A DNA stretch of 64,000 nucleotides from Gemmatimonadota bacterium (GCA_028287305.1 JAQBPX010000011.1:124001-188000), one strand, 5' to 3'. Counted from the stretch's first letter, positions 7,511 through 16,316 are shown. Numbers and translations are program-made. Notes: generated by a model not told the origin, from the sequence alone.

Positions 7511-9115
7511 ATGTCGTTTCGTGCCATCCTCCTGACCAGCCTGCCGGCGGTGCTGCTCCTCAGCGCTCCCCTCCAGGCCCAGCGGCCCTCGCCGCGCCCA
7601 CCCGCGCCCAGGCCCGCCCCGGCCCCTGCCGCACCCGCGGCGGCCCAGCCCGCGGCACCCGTGACCACCACGGTGCTTCACGGCTACGCCTTCGACAGCG
7701 TGCGCGTGGGGCCGCTGGCCGGCGCCCACATCCTGGTGGATGGCACTGACGCCGCCGGCATCGCCAACGCCGACGGTCTCTTTCGCATTGCGGGCATCGC
7801 GCCCGGGCAGCACAAGCTGATCGTGAAGCATCCGCTGCTCGACACGCTCGGCATCAGCCTGGTGAGCGAGGCGCGCAACTTCATCGCGGGCGACTCGCTC
7901 AGCATCGAGGTGGCCACGCCCTCGCCCGAGACGATCGTCTCGATCGTCTGCCCCGCCGCGCGGCGCGCGATGGGCCCTGCGTCGCTCGTCGGCATCGTTC
8001 GCGATGCCGACAGCGGAATGCCCGCGGCTGGCGCTCGCGTCTCGCTGGTGTGGTATGAGCTGGATCCCAACGGCCTGAAGAAGGTGCCGCGGCTCCGCGA
8101 GTCCGTGGTGACTTCCTCGGGCGCGTATCGCATCTGCGGCCTGCCCTCCACGGTGTCGGGCCGCGTGCAGGTGCTGCTGGGAGGAGTCACGAGCGGCGAA
8201 GTGACGGTGGAGCTGAACGACGAGCTCCTGGCGCTGCGCAGCATGTCCATCGCCGCGCCGGGCGCCGCGCCGAAGCAGGACGTCACCCCCATCGCGCCCA
8301 TTGCGCCCGTTGCAGTCACGCCGGAAGTCACTCCCGCGTCGCCGGCACCCGGCTCGCCGGCGACCACGGCCCCGTCACCGGCAACCACGAAGCCTTCGCG
8401 CCCGGTGGTTGCGACGCAGGCGGGACGCGCCCGGGCAGCCGGTCGCGTGGTCAACCGGCTGGGCCAGCCGCTCGCCGGCGCGCGCGTGAGCCTCGCGCTC
8501 GGCTCGCAGGCGACGATCACTCGCGCCAACGGCGAGTTCACCCTCGACAGCCTGCCCAGCGGGACGCAGGCACTCGTGGCGCGACAGCTCGGCTTCAACC
8601 CCACCGAGGTGCCCGTGGAGCTCTCCACGCGCCTGCCTGCGCAGGTGGTGATCGTGATGGAGGACTTCACGCCGGCGCTCGAGACCGTGCGCGTGCAGGC
8701 GTCGCGCGAGCGCGCACTGGATGACGTGGGCTTCACGCAGCGCCGGAAGAGCGGTGGCGGCTACTACCTGGACGAGGAAGCGGTGAAGGCGCGACAGTCG
8801 GTGAAGTTCACCGAGATGCTGCGCGCGGTGCCGGGCATTCGCGTGCAGACGCAGGGCATGTCGGGCAACTACATCACGAGTTCGCGCGGCAACTCGTGCG
8901 TCAACATCTGGGTGGATGGCGTGGAGTGGAAGCAGCAGGCGCCGGGCGACGTGGACGAGTACCTGAACCCCAGCGAAGTCGTGGCGATCGAGGCGTACAG
9001 CGGCACCAGCACGCCCGCCGAGTTCGTGGCACCGGGCGCGGGCAACTGCGAGACGATCGTGGCGTGGACGGTGCGGCGCATCGACCGCGCCGAGCGGACG
9101 AAGAAGAAGCCGTAG
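7511..9115 (+). CDS. Carboxypeptidase-regulatory-like and TonB-plug protein without barrel
   Basis: 534 residues. Signal peptide to about residue 23 (APLQAQ), then a Pro/Ala linker, a first carboxypeptidase-regulatory-like Ig domain (residues 55-120), a second (about 155-240), another Pro/Ala/Thr linker, a third (about 305-395), and a C-terminal TonB-receptor plug-like domain (about 400-525; EMLRAVPGIRV, CVNIWVDGVEW, EVVAIEAYSG). No beta-barrel follows, whereas a TonB receptor needs about 22 strands. It is probably exported to the periplasm or outer membrane; the role is unknown. A second plug-only protein is at 52192. Confidence 0.75.
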   Translation: MSFRAILLTSLPAVLLLSAPLQAQRPSPRPPAPRPAPAPAAPAAAQPAAPVTTTVLHGYAFDSVRVGPLAGAHILVDGTDAAGIANADGLFRIAGIAPGQHKLIVKHPLLDTLGISLVSEARNFIAGDSLSIEVATPSPETIVSIVCPAARRAMGPASLVGIVRDADSGMPAAGARVSLVWYELDPNGLKKVPRLRESVVTSSGAYRICGLPSTVSGRVQVLLGGVTSGEVTVELNDELLALRSMSIAAPGAAPKQDVTPIAPIAPVAVTPEVTPASPAPGSPATTAPSPATTKPSRPVVATQAGRARAAGRVVNRLGQPLAGARVSLALGSQATITRANGEFTLDSLPSGTQALVARQLGFNPTEVPVELSTRLPAQVVIVMEDFTPALETVRVQASRERALDDVGFTQRRKSGGGYYLDEEAVKARQSVKFTEMLRAVPGIRVQTQGMSGNYITSSRGNSCVNIWVDGVEWKQQAPGDVDEYLNPSEVVAIEAYSGTSTPAEFVAPGAGNCETIVAWTVRRIDRAERTKKKP

Positions 9116-9130
9116 CGGGGGACCCACGAC

Positions 9131-9373
9131 GTGCATCGCATTCGGATGTTCCGCGAGTCGGACCTGCGCACCGAATGCGATGCGTGCGGGGCGCGCTTCG
9201 ACCTCATGAAGGGGGGTGCGTGCTCGCGCTGCCGGAACGTCTACTGCGGCCGGCACCTTCACGGCTCGTTCGCGCGGCGACTGCTGGCGGACATCACCGG
9301 GCGCGTGGAATGCACCTACTGCCGCGCCGGCGCCACCCCGCCGCGGGGCGCGGGGAGCGCGGGGCGCGCGTGA
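9131..9373 (+). CDS. Small zinc-ribbon-like protein
   Basis: An 80-residue protein with three Cys pairs and a Cys-His pair: CDACGARFD, CSRCRNVYCGRH and CTYCRAG. The spacing suggests a cross-brace zinc finger. GTG at 9131 is the start that keeps the whole Cys array. It overlaps the following PAP2 gene by 4 bases (GTGA), so they are coupled. No DNA-binding feature is obvious and no family name is certain. Confidence 0.65.
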   Translation: MHRIRMFRESDLRTECDACGARFDLMKGGACSRCRNVYCGRHLHGSFARRLLADITGRVECTYCRAGATPPRGAGSAGRA

Positions 9374-10086
9374 AGGTGATGACGCTGCCCATCGAGCGCC
9401 CCTGGTGGCGGCAGCGGTGGCAGATGCTGGTGGCGGGATTCGCGATGTCGTACCTCACGGGGATGTCGATCGCGAGCATCGTGTCCACCAAGGGCGACTG
9501 GCACGATGGGCTGGGATGGGAGCGCACCTTCATGCTCGCCGTGCACAACCTGGGGCTGCCGCGGCTGCTCGACCGGGCGATGCTGGTGATGCCCTGGATG
9601 GGCACGAACATCACGCTGGTGCCGCTCACGATCGTCGTTGCGACGCTCGTCTGGTGGCAGAAGAAGCGCCCGCACCTCGCCGTGCAGCTGGTCGTGACGC
9701 AGGTGGGGAGCAACCTGCTCAACCCCGGACTCAAGTACCTCTACGACCGCGCGCGCCCCGACCTCTGGCCGAAGCGCGGCCAGTACGGATGGGCGTCGTA
9801 TCCCAGCGGCCATGCGATTTCAACCGTCGCGGTGCTGCTGACGATCGCCTGGGTGCTCGAGCGCGCCTACGGCTGGCGCTGGCAGTACTGGGCGATCCCG
9901 GTGGTGATGCTGGTGAGCCTCTACTCGCGCGTGTACCTGGGGGTGCACTGGCCCACGGACGTGATCGGTGGCATGCTCATCGGATGCGTGTGGCTCGCAT
10001 TCACCATGCTCGCCTTTCGCGAGCGCTCGCGAGGAATGGACTTCAACCGGCCGGCGCCAGGCCCGCCTGATGTCGCGGCTGCGTGA
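9370..10086 (+). CDS. PAP2 family phosphatase (membrane)
   Basis: 238 residues with about five hydrophobic helices. All three PAP2 motifs are present: KYLYDRARP (Lys122, Arg129-Pro130), PSGH (145-148, His148) and SRVYLGVHWPTD (Ser186-Arg187, His193 nucleophile, Asp197). Such enzymes dephosphorylate lipid phosphates, for example undecaprenyl pyrophosphate, phosphatidic acid or phosphatidylglycerophosphate, on the outer face of the inner membrane. The substrate cannot be chosen here. GTG 9370 overlaps the upstream stop; ATG 9379 is an alternative start. Confidence 0.9.
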   Translation: MKVMTLPIERPWWRQRWQMLVAGFAMSYLTGMSIASIVSTKGDWHDGLGWERTFMLAVHNLGLPRLLDRAMLVMPWMGTNITLVPLTIVVATLVWWQKKRPHLAVQLVVTQVGSNLLNPGLKYLYDRARPDLWPKRGQYGWASYPSGHAISTVAVLLTIAWVLERAYGWRWQYWAIPVVMLVSLYSRVYLGVHWPTDVIGGMLIGCVWLAFTMLAFRERSRGMDFNRPAPGPPDVAAA

Positions 10087-10384
10087 TCCGGGCTGCCTGA
10101 TCAGGGGAGCCGGCGCGATGTTCGGCGTGATGTTCCTGCCGATCGCCATCTTCTTCCTCAAGATCGACGCGCGACGCAACTGGCCGAACGCACTCGGACT
10201 GGTCATCGCGGCGCTCTGGGGATTCGTGATCGCGTTCCGCTCGGCGGACTTCGAGTGGATGGAGGCGTCAGCGAATCCGCACGCCGATGATGCGGAGCCA
10301 TTCGAGCTGCCCGAATTGCCGGCGTCGCCACCGGCGCTGGAGCTGCCACAAGCCGAGGTCCCTGCCGATGAAGAAGCTCCCTGA
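10070..10384 (+). CDS. Small membrane protein with acidic tail
   Basis: 104 residues starting at an ATG that overlaps the PAP2 gene by 17 bases. Two hydrophobic helices (about residues 17-30 and 42-55) are followed by an acidic, Pro-rich tail (AEPFELPELPASPP) of about 40 residues that looks disordered. Its end overlaps the next gene by 17 bases. The start could be the later in-frame ATG of MFGVMFLP. Not recognised. Confidence 0.6.
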   Translation: MSRLRDPGCLIRGAGAMFGVMFLPIAIFFLKIDARRNWPNALGLVIAALWGFVIAFRSADFEWMEASANPHADDAEPFELPELPASPPALELPQAEVPADEEAP

Positions 10385-11429
10385 ACTGCTCGCGCTGTCA
10401 CTGCTGCTCGCCAGCCGCGCGAGTGCGCAATCGTCATGGACTTCGCAGACGATCGCCTACGGTGGCGAGCTGCGCGGGTTGAGCGTGGTGAACGACCGAG
10501 TGGCCTGGGCGAGCGGCACCAGGGGCACGGTGATCCACACGGTTGATGGCGGCGTCACGTGGAGGGTGGACACGATTCCCGGCGCGAGCGCGCTCGACTT
10601 TCGTGACGTCGAAGCCATCTCGGCGAGCGTCGCAGTCGCAATGAGCAGTGGGGAAGCCGAGAAGGGGCTCGCGCGCATGTACCGCACCGAGGACGCGGGG
10701 CGCAGCTGGACGCTCGCCTACCAGACGGACCTCAGGGGCGCGTTCCTGGACGCGATCTCATTCTGGGACGCGAAGCGTGGCGTGGTGTTCGGCGACCCGG
10801 TCGACGGCAAGTTCTTCGTGCTGCTCACAAGTGACGGTGGGCGAAGCTGGACGCGAGTGGATGATGCGCGCCTGCCGGTGCCGCTCACCGGTGAGGCCGC
10901 GTTCGCCGCGAGTGGAAGCTGCCTGGCGGTGATGGCCGGCGGACATGCGTGGATCGGCACGGGCGGGGGCGCGCAGTCGCGCGTGCTGCAGACGCACGAC
11001 TACGGGCGCCACTGGAGCATCGTCGCCGCGCCTGTTCCGGCAGGCTCCGCGTCAGCGGGGCTGTTCTCGATTGCCTTTCGCGACACGAAGCATGGCGTGG
11101 CGGTGGGCGGTGACTACACGAAGCCGGCGTACGCGAGCGACAACGTGGCGATCACTCGCGACGGCGGGCGAAGCTGGCGGGTGGCGAAGGGAGCGCTGCC
11201 GGGCGGCTACCTGTCCGGTGTGAGCTTCGCGCGCGATGCGCGCACGCTGGTGGGCGTGGGACTTGCCGGCACCTTCGTGTCGCGTGACGGCGGCGACTCG
11301 TGGAGCGCGGCCGACAGCGTGGGGTACAACTCGGTGAGTTTCGCCGCGCACGCCGGCTATGCAGTGGGACCGCGCGGGCGCGTGGCGCGGTGGATTCCTT
11401 CGCAACCATTCGGACACCCGAAGCGATGA
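10368..11429 (+). CDS. Exported BNR/Ycf48-like beta-propeller protein
   Basis: 353 residues. A signal peptide (MKKLPELLALSLLLASRASA) is followed by repeated Asp-box-like motifs, seen as DGGVTW, DAGRSW, DGGRSW, DYGRHW, DGGRSW and DGGDSW spaced through the chain. This is the bladed fold of BNR/sialidase-like and photosystem II stability factor (Ycf48/HCF136)-like proteins. It has no sialidase catalytic arrangement that I can see, so it is probably a binding or assembly protein outside the inner membrane. The ORF overlaps the preceding small membrane protein and the next gene (ATGA). Confidence 0.8.
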   Translation: MKKLPELLALSLLLASRASAQSSWTSQTIAYGGELRGLSVVNDRVAWASGTRGTVIHTVDGGVTWRVDTIPGASALDFRDVEAISASVAVAMSSGEAEKGLARMYRTEDAGRSWTLAYQTDLRGAFLDAISFWDAKRGVVFGDPVDGKFFVLLTSDGGRSWTRVDDARLPVPLTGEAAFAASGSCLAVMAGGHAWIGTGGGAQSRVLQTHDYGRHWSIVAAPVPAGSASAGLFSIAFRDTKHGVAVGGDYTKPAYASDNVAITRDGGRSWRVAKGALPGGYLSGVSFARDARTLVGVGLAGTFVSRDGGDSWSAADSVGYNSVSFAAHAGYAVGPRGRVARWIPSQPFGHPKR

Positions 11430-12262
11430 CGTCTCGCAGTGCGCGCTCGCTGCTCGGGGCCCTGCTCTGGCTCGGCGCCTCGTGCTCGAGTGCAACCGAC
11501 GTGCAGGTGAAGCCGGCGACCATCGAGCCCTTTCCCGCGCATCCGGGCTTCGACGTGGGCACGTATCCGGGCGACGGCGTGCTGCAGGCGTGGAGGACGA
11601 GCGCGCCCTACGAGTGGATGGGCGTCTACCTGGTCTCTCCCTGCCACAAGGACGCGAGCTTCAGCGGCAGGCTGCCGACCATCGCGGGGATGGGATTCGG
11701 CACGGCGTTCCTGTACGTGGGCCAGCAGACATTCGAGGGGCAGCCATTCGTGTCGCACGGCGCGCGCGCCGAGGTTGCCGCCGAGAACATGGTGACGTGC
11801 TCGCGGACGCTGCTTTCCACGGAACAGGGCAAGCTGGATGCGACGGACGCTGTCAGTCGCGCCGACCTCGAGGGAGTGCCGGGTGGAAGCGTGATCTTCC
11901 TGGACGTCGAGTTCATGACGACCATCCCGCAGTCCATGCTCGACTACTACGCCAGCTGGCTGCAGGCGATCGTCGAGAACGGGAAGTATCGCGCGGGCGC
12001 CTACGTCCATCGCTCGAATGCCGTGCAGCTCCGTGACGTCGCCCTCGCGCGCTACGCCTTGCTGCGTCGCACCGACGAGCCGGAGTTCTGGGTGGCCACC
12101 TGGAACAACTTCTCGCTCTGGTCGCGGCCGGCCGATGTCGGCCTCGAGTGGGCGGACGCATGGCAGGGCACGGGCGACTCCGCCCGTCAGTATGCGGGGG
12201 TGACGGTGAGGGTGGATGAGAGCGTGGCGCGCCGCGCGAGCCCCTCGGCCCCATTGCCATAG
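11426..12262 (+). CDS. Exported DUF1906-like (glycoside-hydrolase-like) protein
   Basis: 278 residues. The leader has a Cys (LLWLGASCSS), so it may be a lipoprotein. The body starts with GFDVGTYPG and has YEWMGVYLVSPCH, FGTAFLYVGQQ, GSVIFLDVEFM and EFWVATWNNFSLW, the strand order of the TIM-barrel-like DUF1906/Rv2525c 'glycoside hydrolase-like' family. LDVE supplies plausible catalytic acidic residues. The substrate is unknown, possibly cell-wall polymers. The start overlaps the previous stop as ATGA. Confidence 0.6.
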   Translation: MTSRSARSLLGALLWLGASCSSATDVQVKPATIEPFPAHPGFDVGTYPGDGVLQAWRTSAPYEWMGVYLVSPCHKDASFSGRLPTIAGMGFGTAFLYVGQQTFEGQPFVSHGARAEVAAENMVTCSRTLLSTEQGKLDATDAVSRADLEGVPGGSVIFLDVEFMTTIPQSMLDYYASWLQAIVENGKYRAGAYVHRSNAVQLRDVALARYALLRRTDEPEFWVATWNNFSLWSRPADVGLEWADAWQGTGDSARQYAGVTVRVDESVARRASPSAPLP

Positions 12263-12324
12263 CCATCGGCCCTCGCGAGGCCCCTGCCTTGCGTAGGAGG
12301 GCGAGCTCCACCAATCCCGCGCAC

Positions 12325-13167
12325 ATGACCCGTTCGAGATACCTGCTCCTGCTGATCGCCCTTGGCTCCTGCTCCGTGAGCCAGGACCAGGAAGTCCAGA
12401 TGGGCGCCAGCACGGCGCAGCAGGTGGAATCGGAGATGCCGCTCGTGGACGATGCGATCGTCAACGACTTCGTGACGGCGCTCGGCCAGAGGATCGCGGC
12501 GACCACGACGCGCAGCGACCTGCAGTGGCGCTTCCGCGTCGTGAACAGCGACCAGGTGAATGCCTTCGCGCTGCCGGGCGGATTCATCTACGTGAATCGC
12601 GGGCTGATCGAGCGCGCCGAGCGGATGGACGAGCTCGCCGGAACACTGGGCCACGAGATCGGGCACGTGGTGCGGCGCCACTCGGTGCAGCAGATGGAGA
12701 AGGCGACCAAGGCGAACATCGGGGTGTCGCTGCTCTGCACCCTCACGAGCGTCTGCAACAGCACCGTGGCGCGCGTGGGGATCAACGTGGCCGGCAACGC
12801 GTGGTTCGCGAAGCACAGCCGGCTGGACGAGGCGCAGGCCGACAGTGAGGCCGTGGTGAACGTGGTGCAGGCCGGCATCGATCCGCGCGGCGTACCGGAG
12901 CTGTTCGAGGTGCTGCTCCGTGAGCGCAAGACGCAACCCGGACTGCTCGACGGATTCTTCGCGTCGCATCCGCTGGAGGAGTCGCGCGTGCAGGCGACGC
13001 GCGACGAGATCGCGCAGCTCGACCTCTCGCGAGCAGGGAGCCTCGCCGCGGACTCGCCGGACTTCCAGGCGATGCGCGCGCGCCTCAAGTCCCTTCCGCC
13101 ACCGCCGGCCCCGCGCGCCATCCCGCAGCAGCTGATGGATTCCGTCACGCCGCCGGCGCAACCCTAG
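12325..13167 (+). CDS. M48 family metalloprotease, lipoprotein
   Basis: 280 residues. The N-terminus YLLLLIALGSC has a lipobox with Cys16 as the lipid-modified residue; starting at ATG 12325 rather than further upstream keeps the signal intact. The zinc motif is HEIGH (His110 to His114), and the third ligand is expected in RLDEAQADSEAV. NAFALPGGFIYVNRGL is typical of BepA/LoiP-like periplasmic M48 proteases that degrade or help assemble misfolded outer-membrane proteins. Convergent with the DUF502 gene, one base apart. Confidence 0.9.
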   Translation: MTRSRYLLLLIALGSCSVSQDQEVQMGASTAQQVESEMPLVDDAIVNDFVTALGQRIAATTTRSDLQWRFRVVNSDQVNAFALPGGFIYVNRGLIERAERMDELAGTLGHEIGHVVRRHSVQQMEKATKANIGVSLLCTLTSVCNSTVARVGINVAGNAWFAKHSRLDEAQADSEAVVNVVQAGIDPRGVPELFEVLLRERKTQPGLLDGFFASHPLEESRVQATRDEIAQLDLSRAGSLAADSPDFQAMRARLKSLPPPPAPRAIPQQLMDSVTPPAQP

Positions 13168-13168
13168 G

Positions 13169-13723
13169 TCAGCCTTTCTCCGGAATCCGCGTCACCCCGC
13201 CGGACACGATGAACGCCATCACGCCGGCGGCATCTGCATCCACCGGCTTCACCTGGTCCGCCGGGAACACATAGAGCGCGCCCGCGATCGAGTAGCTGAA
13301 CGGCAGGTACACCGCGACCTCGTGGACCATGCCGAGATTCTGCAGCGACTCCTGCGTCACGAAGCCGAACGCCTTCGCGTTCGCGGCGGGGTTCACTGTG
13401 ACGAGCACCGGCTTGTCGAAGCGCCGCTTCTCGCCCACGAATGCGTTCAGCAGGTCGCTGGTGCTCGAGTACAGCAGCCGCACGAACGGCAGCCGGTTGA
13501 GCAGGCTCTCGAGCGCGCCGAACAGGCTCCGCGCGATGATGGTGGACGCCAGCCACCCGAACGCCGTGATGAGCACCACGGTGGCCACGAAGCCCGCGCC
13601 CGGCCAGGGCAGCCCCAGCCAGCCGTCGATTCGCGTGAATACCACGAACACCACGTACGCGGTGACCGCCAGCGGGGCCAGGACGATCAGCCCCTTGAAG
13701 AAATAGTTGAGGAGTCGCGTCAC
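13169..13723 (-). CDS. DUF502 membrane protein
   Basis: 184 residues. Two transmembrane helices (about residues 6-28 and 40-63) precede a soluble domain with PFVRLLYSSTSDLLNAF and VAVYLPFSYSIAGALYVFP, the hallmark blocks of DUF502 proteins. A GTG start at 13723 places the first helix at the N-terminus and leaves 4 bases after the upstream gene's stop, so the two are probably cotranscribed. Function is unknown; the family is linked in plants to membrane trafficking (COV proteins). Confidence 0.85.
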   Translation of the reverse strand: MTRLLNYFFKGLIVLAPLAVTAYVVFVVFTRIDGWLGLPWPGAGFVATVVLITAFGWLASTIIARSLFGALESLLNRLPFVRLLYSSTSDLLNAFVGEKRRFDKPVLVTVNPAANAKAFGFVTQESLQNLGMVHEVAVYLPFSYSIAGALYVFPADQVKPVDADAAGVMAFIVSGGVTRIPEKG

Positions 13724-13727
13724 TCGC

Positions 13728-14906
13728 TTATTGCCTGACCGTGAATGGAACCCAGTACGTCGTCGTGTCCCAGGTGAGCTTGAGTACCCCGCCGGGATCC
13801 TTCGCATCCACGCCGATCGTGAACCGCTCGGTCGACGTCGCCTCCGTGGCGCGCTGCATGGGGATGCGCGCGAGATCCTGCTTCGGGTCGTACACGGTGC
13901 CCCACTGCCCCACCTGCCGGTTGACGATCAGCTGCATGCCGTTCGCGGTGGGCCACGTGAAGAGCGTGTACGTCCCGGCGGGCACGGCGGTGCCGCCGAT
14001 CACCAGGTCCCGGTCGCTGCGGAACTGCGTGGCCGCATTCGCGCCCGTCCGCCACACCGAGTCGAGCACCACCAGCCCGCCATAGATCTGGCGGCCGCGC
14101 TTCAACGGGCGGCCGTAGTCCACCCAGAGGCTGGCCCCGGCCACGGTCGCGCGCACGGTGTCGCGCGTCGTCACGCCGTAGGCATGTCCCGCCTGCTGCG
14201 CGGCGTAGAACGCATTGCTGTACGTGCCGAGGTCGAGCGGCCTCACGCGATGCACGATGATCTTCCCGGGGGTAGCGCGACCATCGGCGCCCTGGATCTC
14301 CCCGTTCGAGAACCGGTAGTACGTGGGTGCACCCGCGGTCCAGATGCGCGCCGAGTCGCCCGATGCATACCACGCGAACTCGGCGGGCGTGCCGTTGGCC
14401 GCGCCCGCGGGGACGAGGAACACGGTGGAGCTGTCGCGCCCCGTGGCGCGGGCGCTCGCCGCCATCAGCTCCCACATGCCGTGCGAATTGCCGAAATATG
14501 GAAAGCCGCCCTTCGAGGGCGTGTTGCGACGGATCACGCTGTCGCGCTGCACCTCGGCGCGTATGGTGTCGCCGTCCACCCGGAAGCTCGCGCCGCGCAG
14601 CGCATTCTTCGGGAAGGCGTTGTCGGCCCGCGCGATGCTGTAGCTGAGCACCGTGGGCCTGCCGTCCGCGCCAAGCTGCGCGGTGTAGTGCACCACCTGG
14701 ATGGCGGGCTGGCGCACGAGCAGGTCGCCCGTGATCGACGTCGCGGTCCGGGTGTAATTCTCGATGGCCAGCGTGTCGTCGCCGAGGGTCGTGACGAAGG
14801 CGCCCGCGTGCGACACGGGGGGTGGCGTCATCATGGCCGAGCTGCACGCGGCGAGCGCGAGGGGAACCGACAGGGCGACGGCCGCGAAGGTGCGACGGCG
14901 GGACAT
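13728..14906 (-). CDS. DUF2911 lipoprotein
   Basis: 392 residues. ATG at 14906 follows a good AGAGGAG ribosome site. The leader ends VPLALAACSS (lipobox), so this is a lipoprotein. The N-terminal half (about residues 40-230) is a beta-rich domain. The C-terminal half matches DUF2911: VDYGRPLKRGRQIYGG, VPAGTYTLFTWP and a closing TWDTTTYWVPFTV. The function is unknown. It precedes the DUF502 gene on the same strand and diverges from the 15007 gene with a 100-base spacer. Confidence 0.85.
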   Translation of the reverse strand: MSRRRTFAAVALSVPLALAACSSAMMTPPPVSHAGAFVTTLGDDTLAIENYTRTATSITGDLLVRQPAIQVVHYTAQLGADGRPTVLSYSIARADNAFPKNALRGASFRVDGDTIRAEVQRDSVIRRNTPSKGGFPYFGNSHGMWELMAASARATGRDSSTVFLVPAGAANGTPAEFAWYASGDSARIWTAGAPTYYRFSNGEIQGADGRATPGKIIVHRVRPLDLGTYSNAFYAAQQAGHAYGVTTRDTVRATVAGASLWVDYGRPLKRGRQIYGGLVVLDSVWRTGANAATQFRSDRDLVIGGTAVPAGTYTLFTWPTANGMQLIVNRQVGQWGTVYDPKQDLARIPMQRATEATSTERFTIGVDAKDPGGVLKLTWDTTTYWVPFTVRQ

Positions 14907-15006
14907 GGTGCGCTCCTCTGAATGGAAGGGGTCGTTCAGCCATGATTGTATGCGGTGGCCCTGCCCTTGCGCCACCCGGTCGCATACCACTCAACGGAGC
15001 CTGACA

Positions 15007-15285
15007 ATGGCCAAGCCCACCGCGGGCAACCAGCCCGGTGCGCAGCAGCACGCCGAGGGACAGCACGGCGACAAGACGAAATCCCGCATCCAGGAGCAGC
15101 TTCACGAGCGCGGCAGCGAGCTTGGCTTGGACCTCGATGCGGATCGCGAGGAGGCGTCGGGCAAGGGAAAGCCTGCCAGCACGGGCGACGACGGACATCA
15201 CCGACTTTCCGAGGATCGCGAGCAGCACGATGAAGCCGAGAAGAACAGCGAAAAGAACCGCGCGCTCGGCGAAGGACACTCCTGA
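15007..15285 (+). CDS. Small hydrophilic protein upstream of udgX
   Basis: 92 residues, very rich in Glu, Lys, Gly, Gln and His with almost no hydrophobic residues, so probably disordered. A GGAG site lies 7 bases before ATG 15007. Its 3' end overlaps the udgX start by 56 bases in another frame, which implies cotranscription and perhaps coupling. It resembles small hydrophilic stress proteins in composition but I cannot assign a family. Confidence 0.6.
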   Translation: MAKPTAGNQPGAQQHAEGQHGDKTKSRIQEQLHERGSELGLDLDADREEASGKGKPASTGDDGHHRLSEDREQHDEAEKNSEKNRALGEGHS

Positions 15286-15913
15286 ACCTTCGGCCGCCGA
15301 CTTCATCCCCGCCCGCCCCACGCTCCTGAAGCTGAAGCGCGCGGCGGCGGGATGTCGTGGGTGCCCACTCTGGAAGTGTGGCACCCAGGCCGTGTTCGGA
15401 CGGGGACCGGCGCGCGCACGGGTGATGTTCGTGGGCGAGCAGCCGGGTGACGCCGAGGACCTGGCGGGCGAACCCTTCGTTGGCCCCGCCGGCCGGCTGC
15501 TGGATGAAGCGCTCGAGGAAGCCGGGATCGAGCGTGGGAACGCATACCTGACCAATGCCGTGAAGCACTTCAAGTGGGAGCGCGGCGACAAGAGCGCTCG
15601 CCGCATCCACAAGAAGCCGAATGACGCCGAGGTGCGCGCCTGTCATCCCTGGCTGCAGGAGGAGCTGCGCCTCGTGAAGCCCGGCGTCATCGTGCTGCTC
15701 GGCGCCACGGCGGCGCAGTCTCTGCTGGGCAAGCAGTTTCGCGTCACCCAGGATCGCGGCAAGCGCCTGGGCTCCGAATACGCGGACGCCGTATTCGCCA
15801 CGGTCCATCCGTCCTCCGTGCTGCGCGCGCCGAGTGCCGAGCGCACTGCGGCGCGCAAGGAGTTCGTGGGGGACCTGCGAAAGGTGGCGCGATACATCCG
15901 CGCCACCTATTAA
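15230..15913 (+). CDS. udgX: UdgX-type uracil-DNA glycosylase
   Basis: 227 residues. GEQPGD (69-74), FVGPAGRLLDEAL, TNAVKHFKW and ATVHPSS match the uracil-DNA glycosylase fold. The loop SARRIHK (His127) is the RRIH motif that defines UdgX, where the His forms a covalent bond to the sugar after uracil removal, trapping the enzyme on DNA. Fe-S ligands include Cys42, Cys45 and Cys138; at the position of another family-4 Cys there is His113. Residues 1-20 are basic and probably flexible. It acts on uracil in cytoplasmic DNA. Translation probably couples to the preceding gene. Confidence 0.92.
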   Translation: MKPRRTAKRTARSAKDTPEPSAADFIPARPTLLKLKRAAAGCRGCPLWKCGTQAVFGRGPARARVMFVGEQPGDAEDLAGEPFVGPAGRLLDEALEEAGIERGNAYLTNAVKHFKWERGDKSARRIHKKPNDAEVRACHPWLQEELRLVKPGVIVLLGATAAQSLLGKQFRVTQDRGKRLGSEYADAVFATVHPSSVLRAPSAERTAARKEFVGDLRKVARYIRATY

Positions 15914-15946
15914 TTCTCAGCGCGTCACTCCGGACCCAGGAACTAC

Positions 15947-16186
15947 GTGAGCGAAAGCCGGGAAGAGCTCAATGCGGACATCGACCGTCGCCGGCGCGAC
16001 GTTCGCCGGCGCATCGCGCTGGTCACGGGGGTCGCGATGGTCGGGATCGGCCTCGCGATCATGGTGCACTTCGCCGTGGGGCGCGCGCCGCTCGCGGGCA
16101 ACAGCGCAATCGACGGCGCGTTCGCGCTGTTCTTCCTGGTGCGCGGCTGGCTGAACCTCAGGACCGCGCAGCGGCTGAAGGCTTAG
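15947..16186 (+). CDS. Small two-helix membrane protein
   Basis: 79 residues from GTG 15947. A charged N-terminus (REELNADIDRRRRDVRRR) precedes two hydrophobic helices (about residues 22-44 and 55-68). The basic block should hold the N-terminus in the cytoplasm. It follows udgX by 33 bases and may share its transcript. Not recognised. Confidence 0.65.
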   Translation: MSESREELNADIDRRRRDVRRRIALVTGVAMVGIGLAIMVHFAVGRAPLAGNSAIDGAFALFFLVRGWLNLRTAQRLKA

Positions 16187-16316
16187 CCTTCGCCGGCGCG
16201 GGCCTGTCCTTCTCCTGCGGCGCCGTGGCCTCGCGCGCGGACGAGGCTTCGTCTTCCTGGCCGTCGCCCTGCTGCTCGGGGCGCGGTGGCACTTCGGGAT
16301 GCGGGATGCTCGACAT
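16158..16316 (-). CDS. Possible small disordered protein
   Basis: A 52-codon minus-strand frame from ATG 16316, rich in Pro, Glu, Gln, Ala and Lys (PEVPPRPEQQGDGQEDE, APAKAKPSAAARS). It overlaps the end of the preceding plus-strand gene by 29 bases. Short disordered proteins of this composition exist, but coding potential cannot be shown by eye. Without it the 217-base spacer to the YbjQ gene would be unexplained. Confidence 0.35.
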   Translation of the reverse strand: MSSIPHPEVPPRPEQQGDGQEDEASSAREATAPQEKDRPAPAKAKPSAAARS

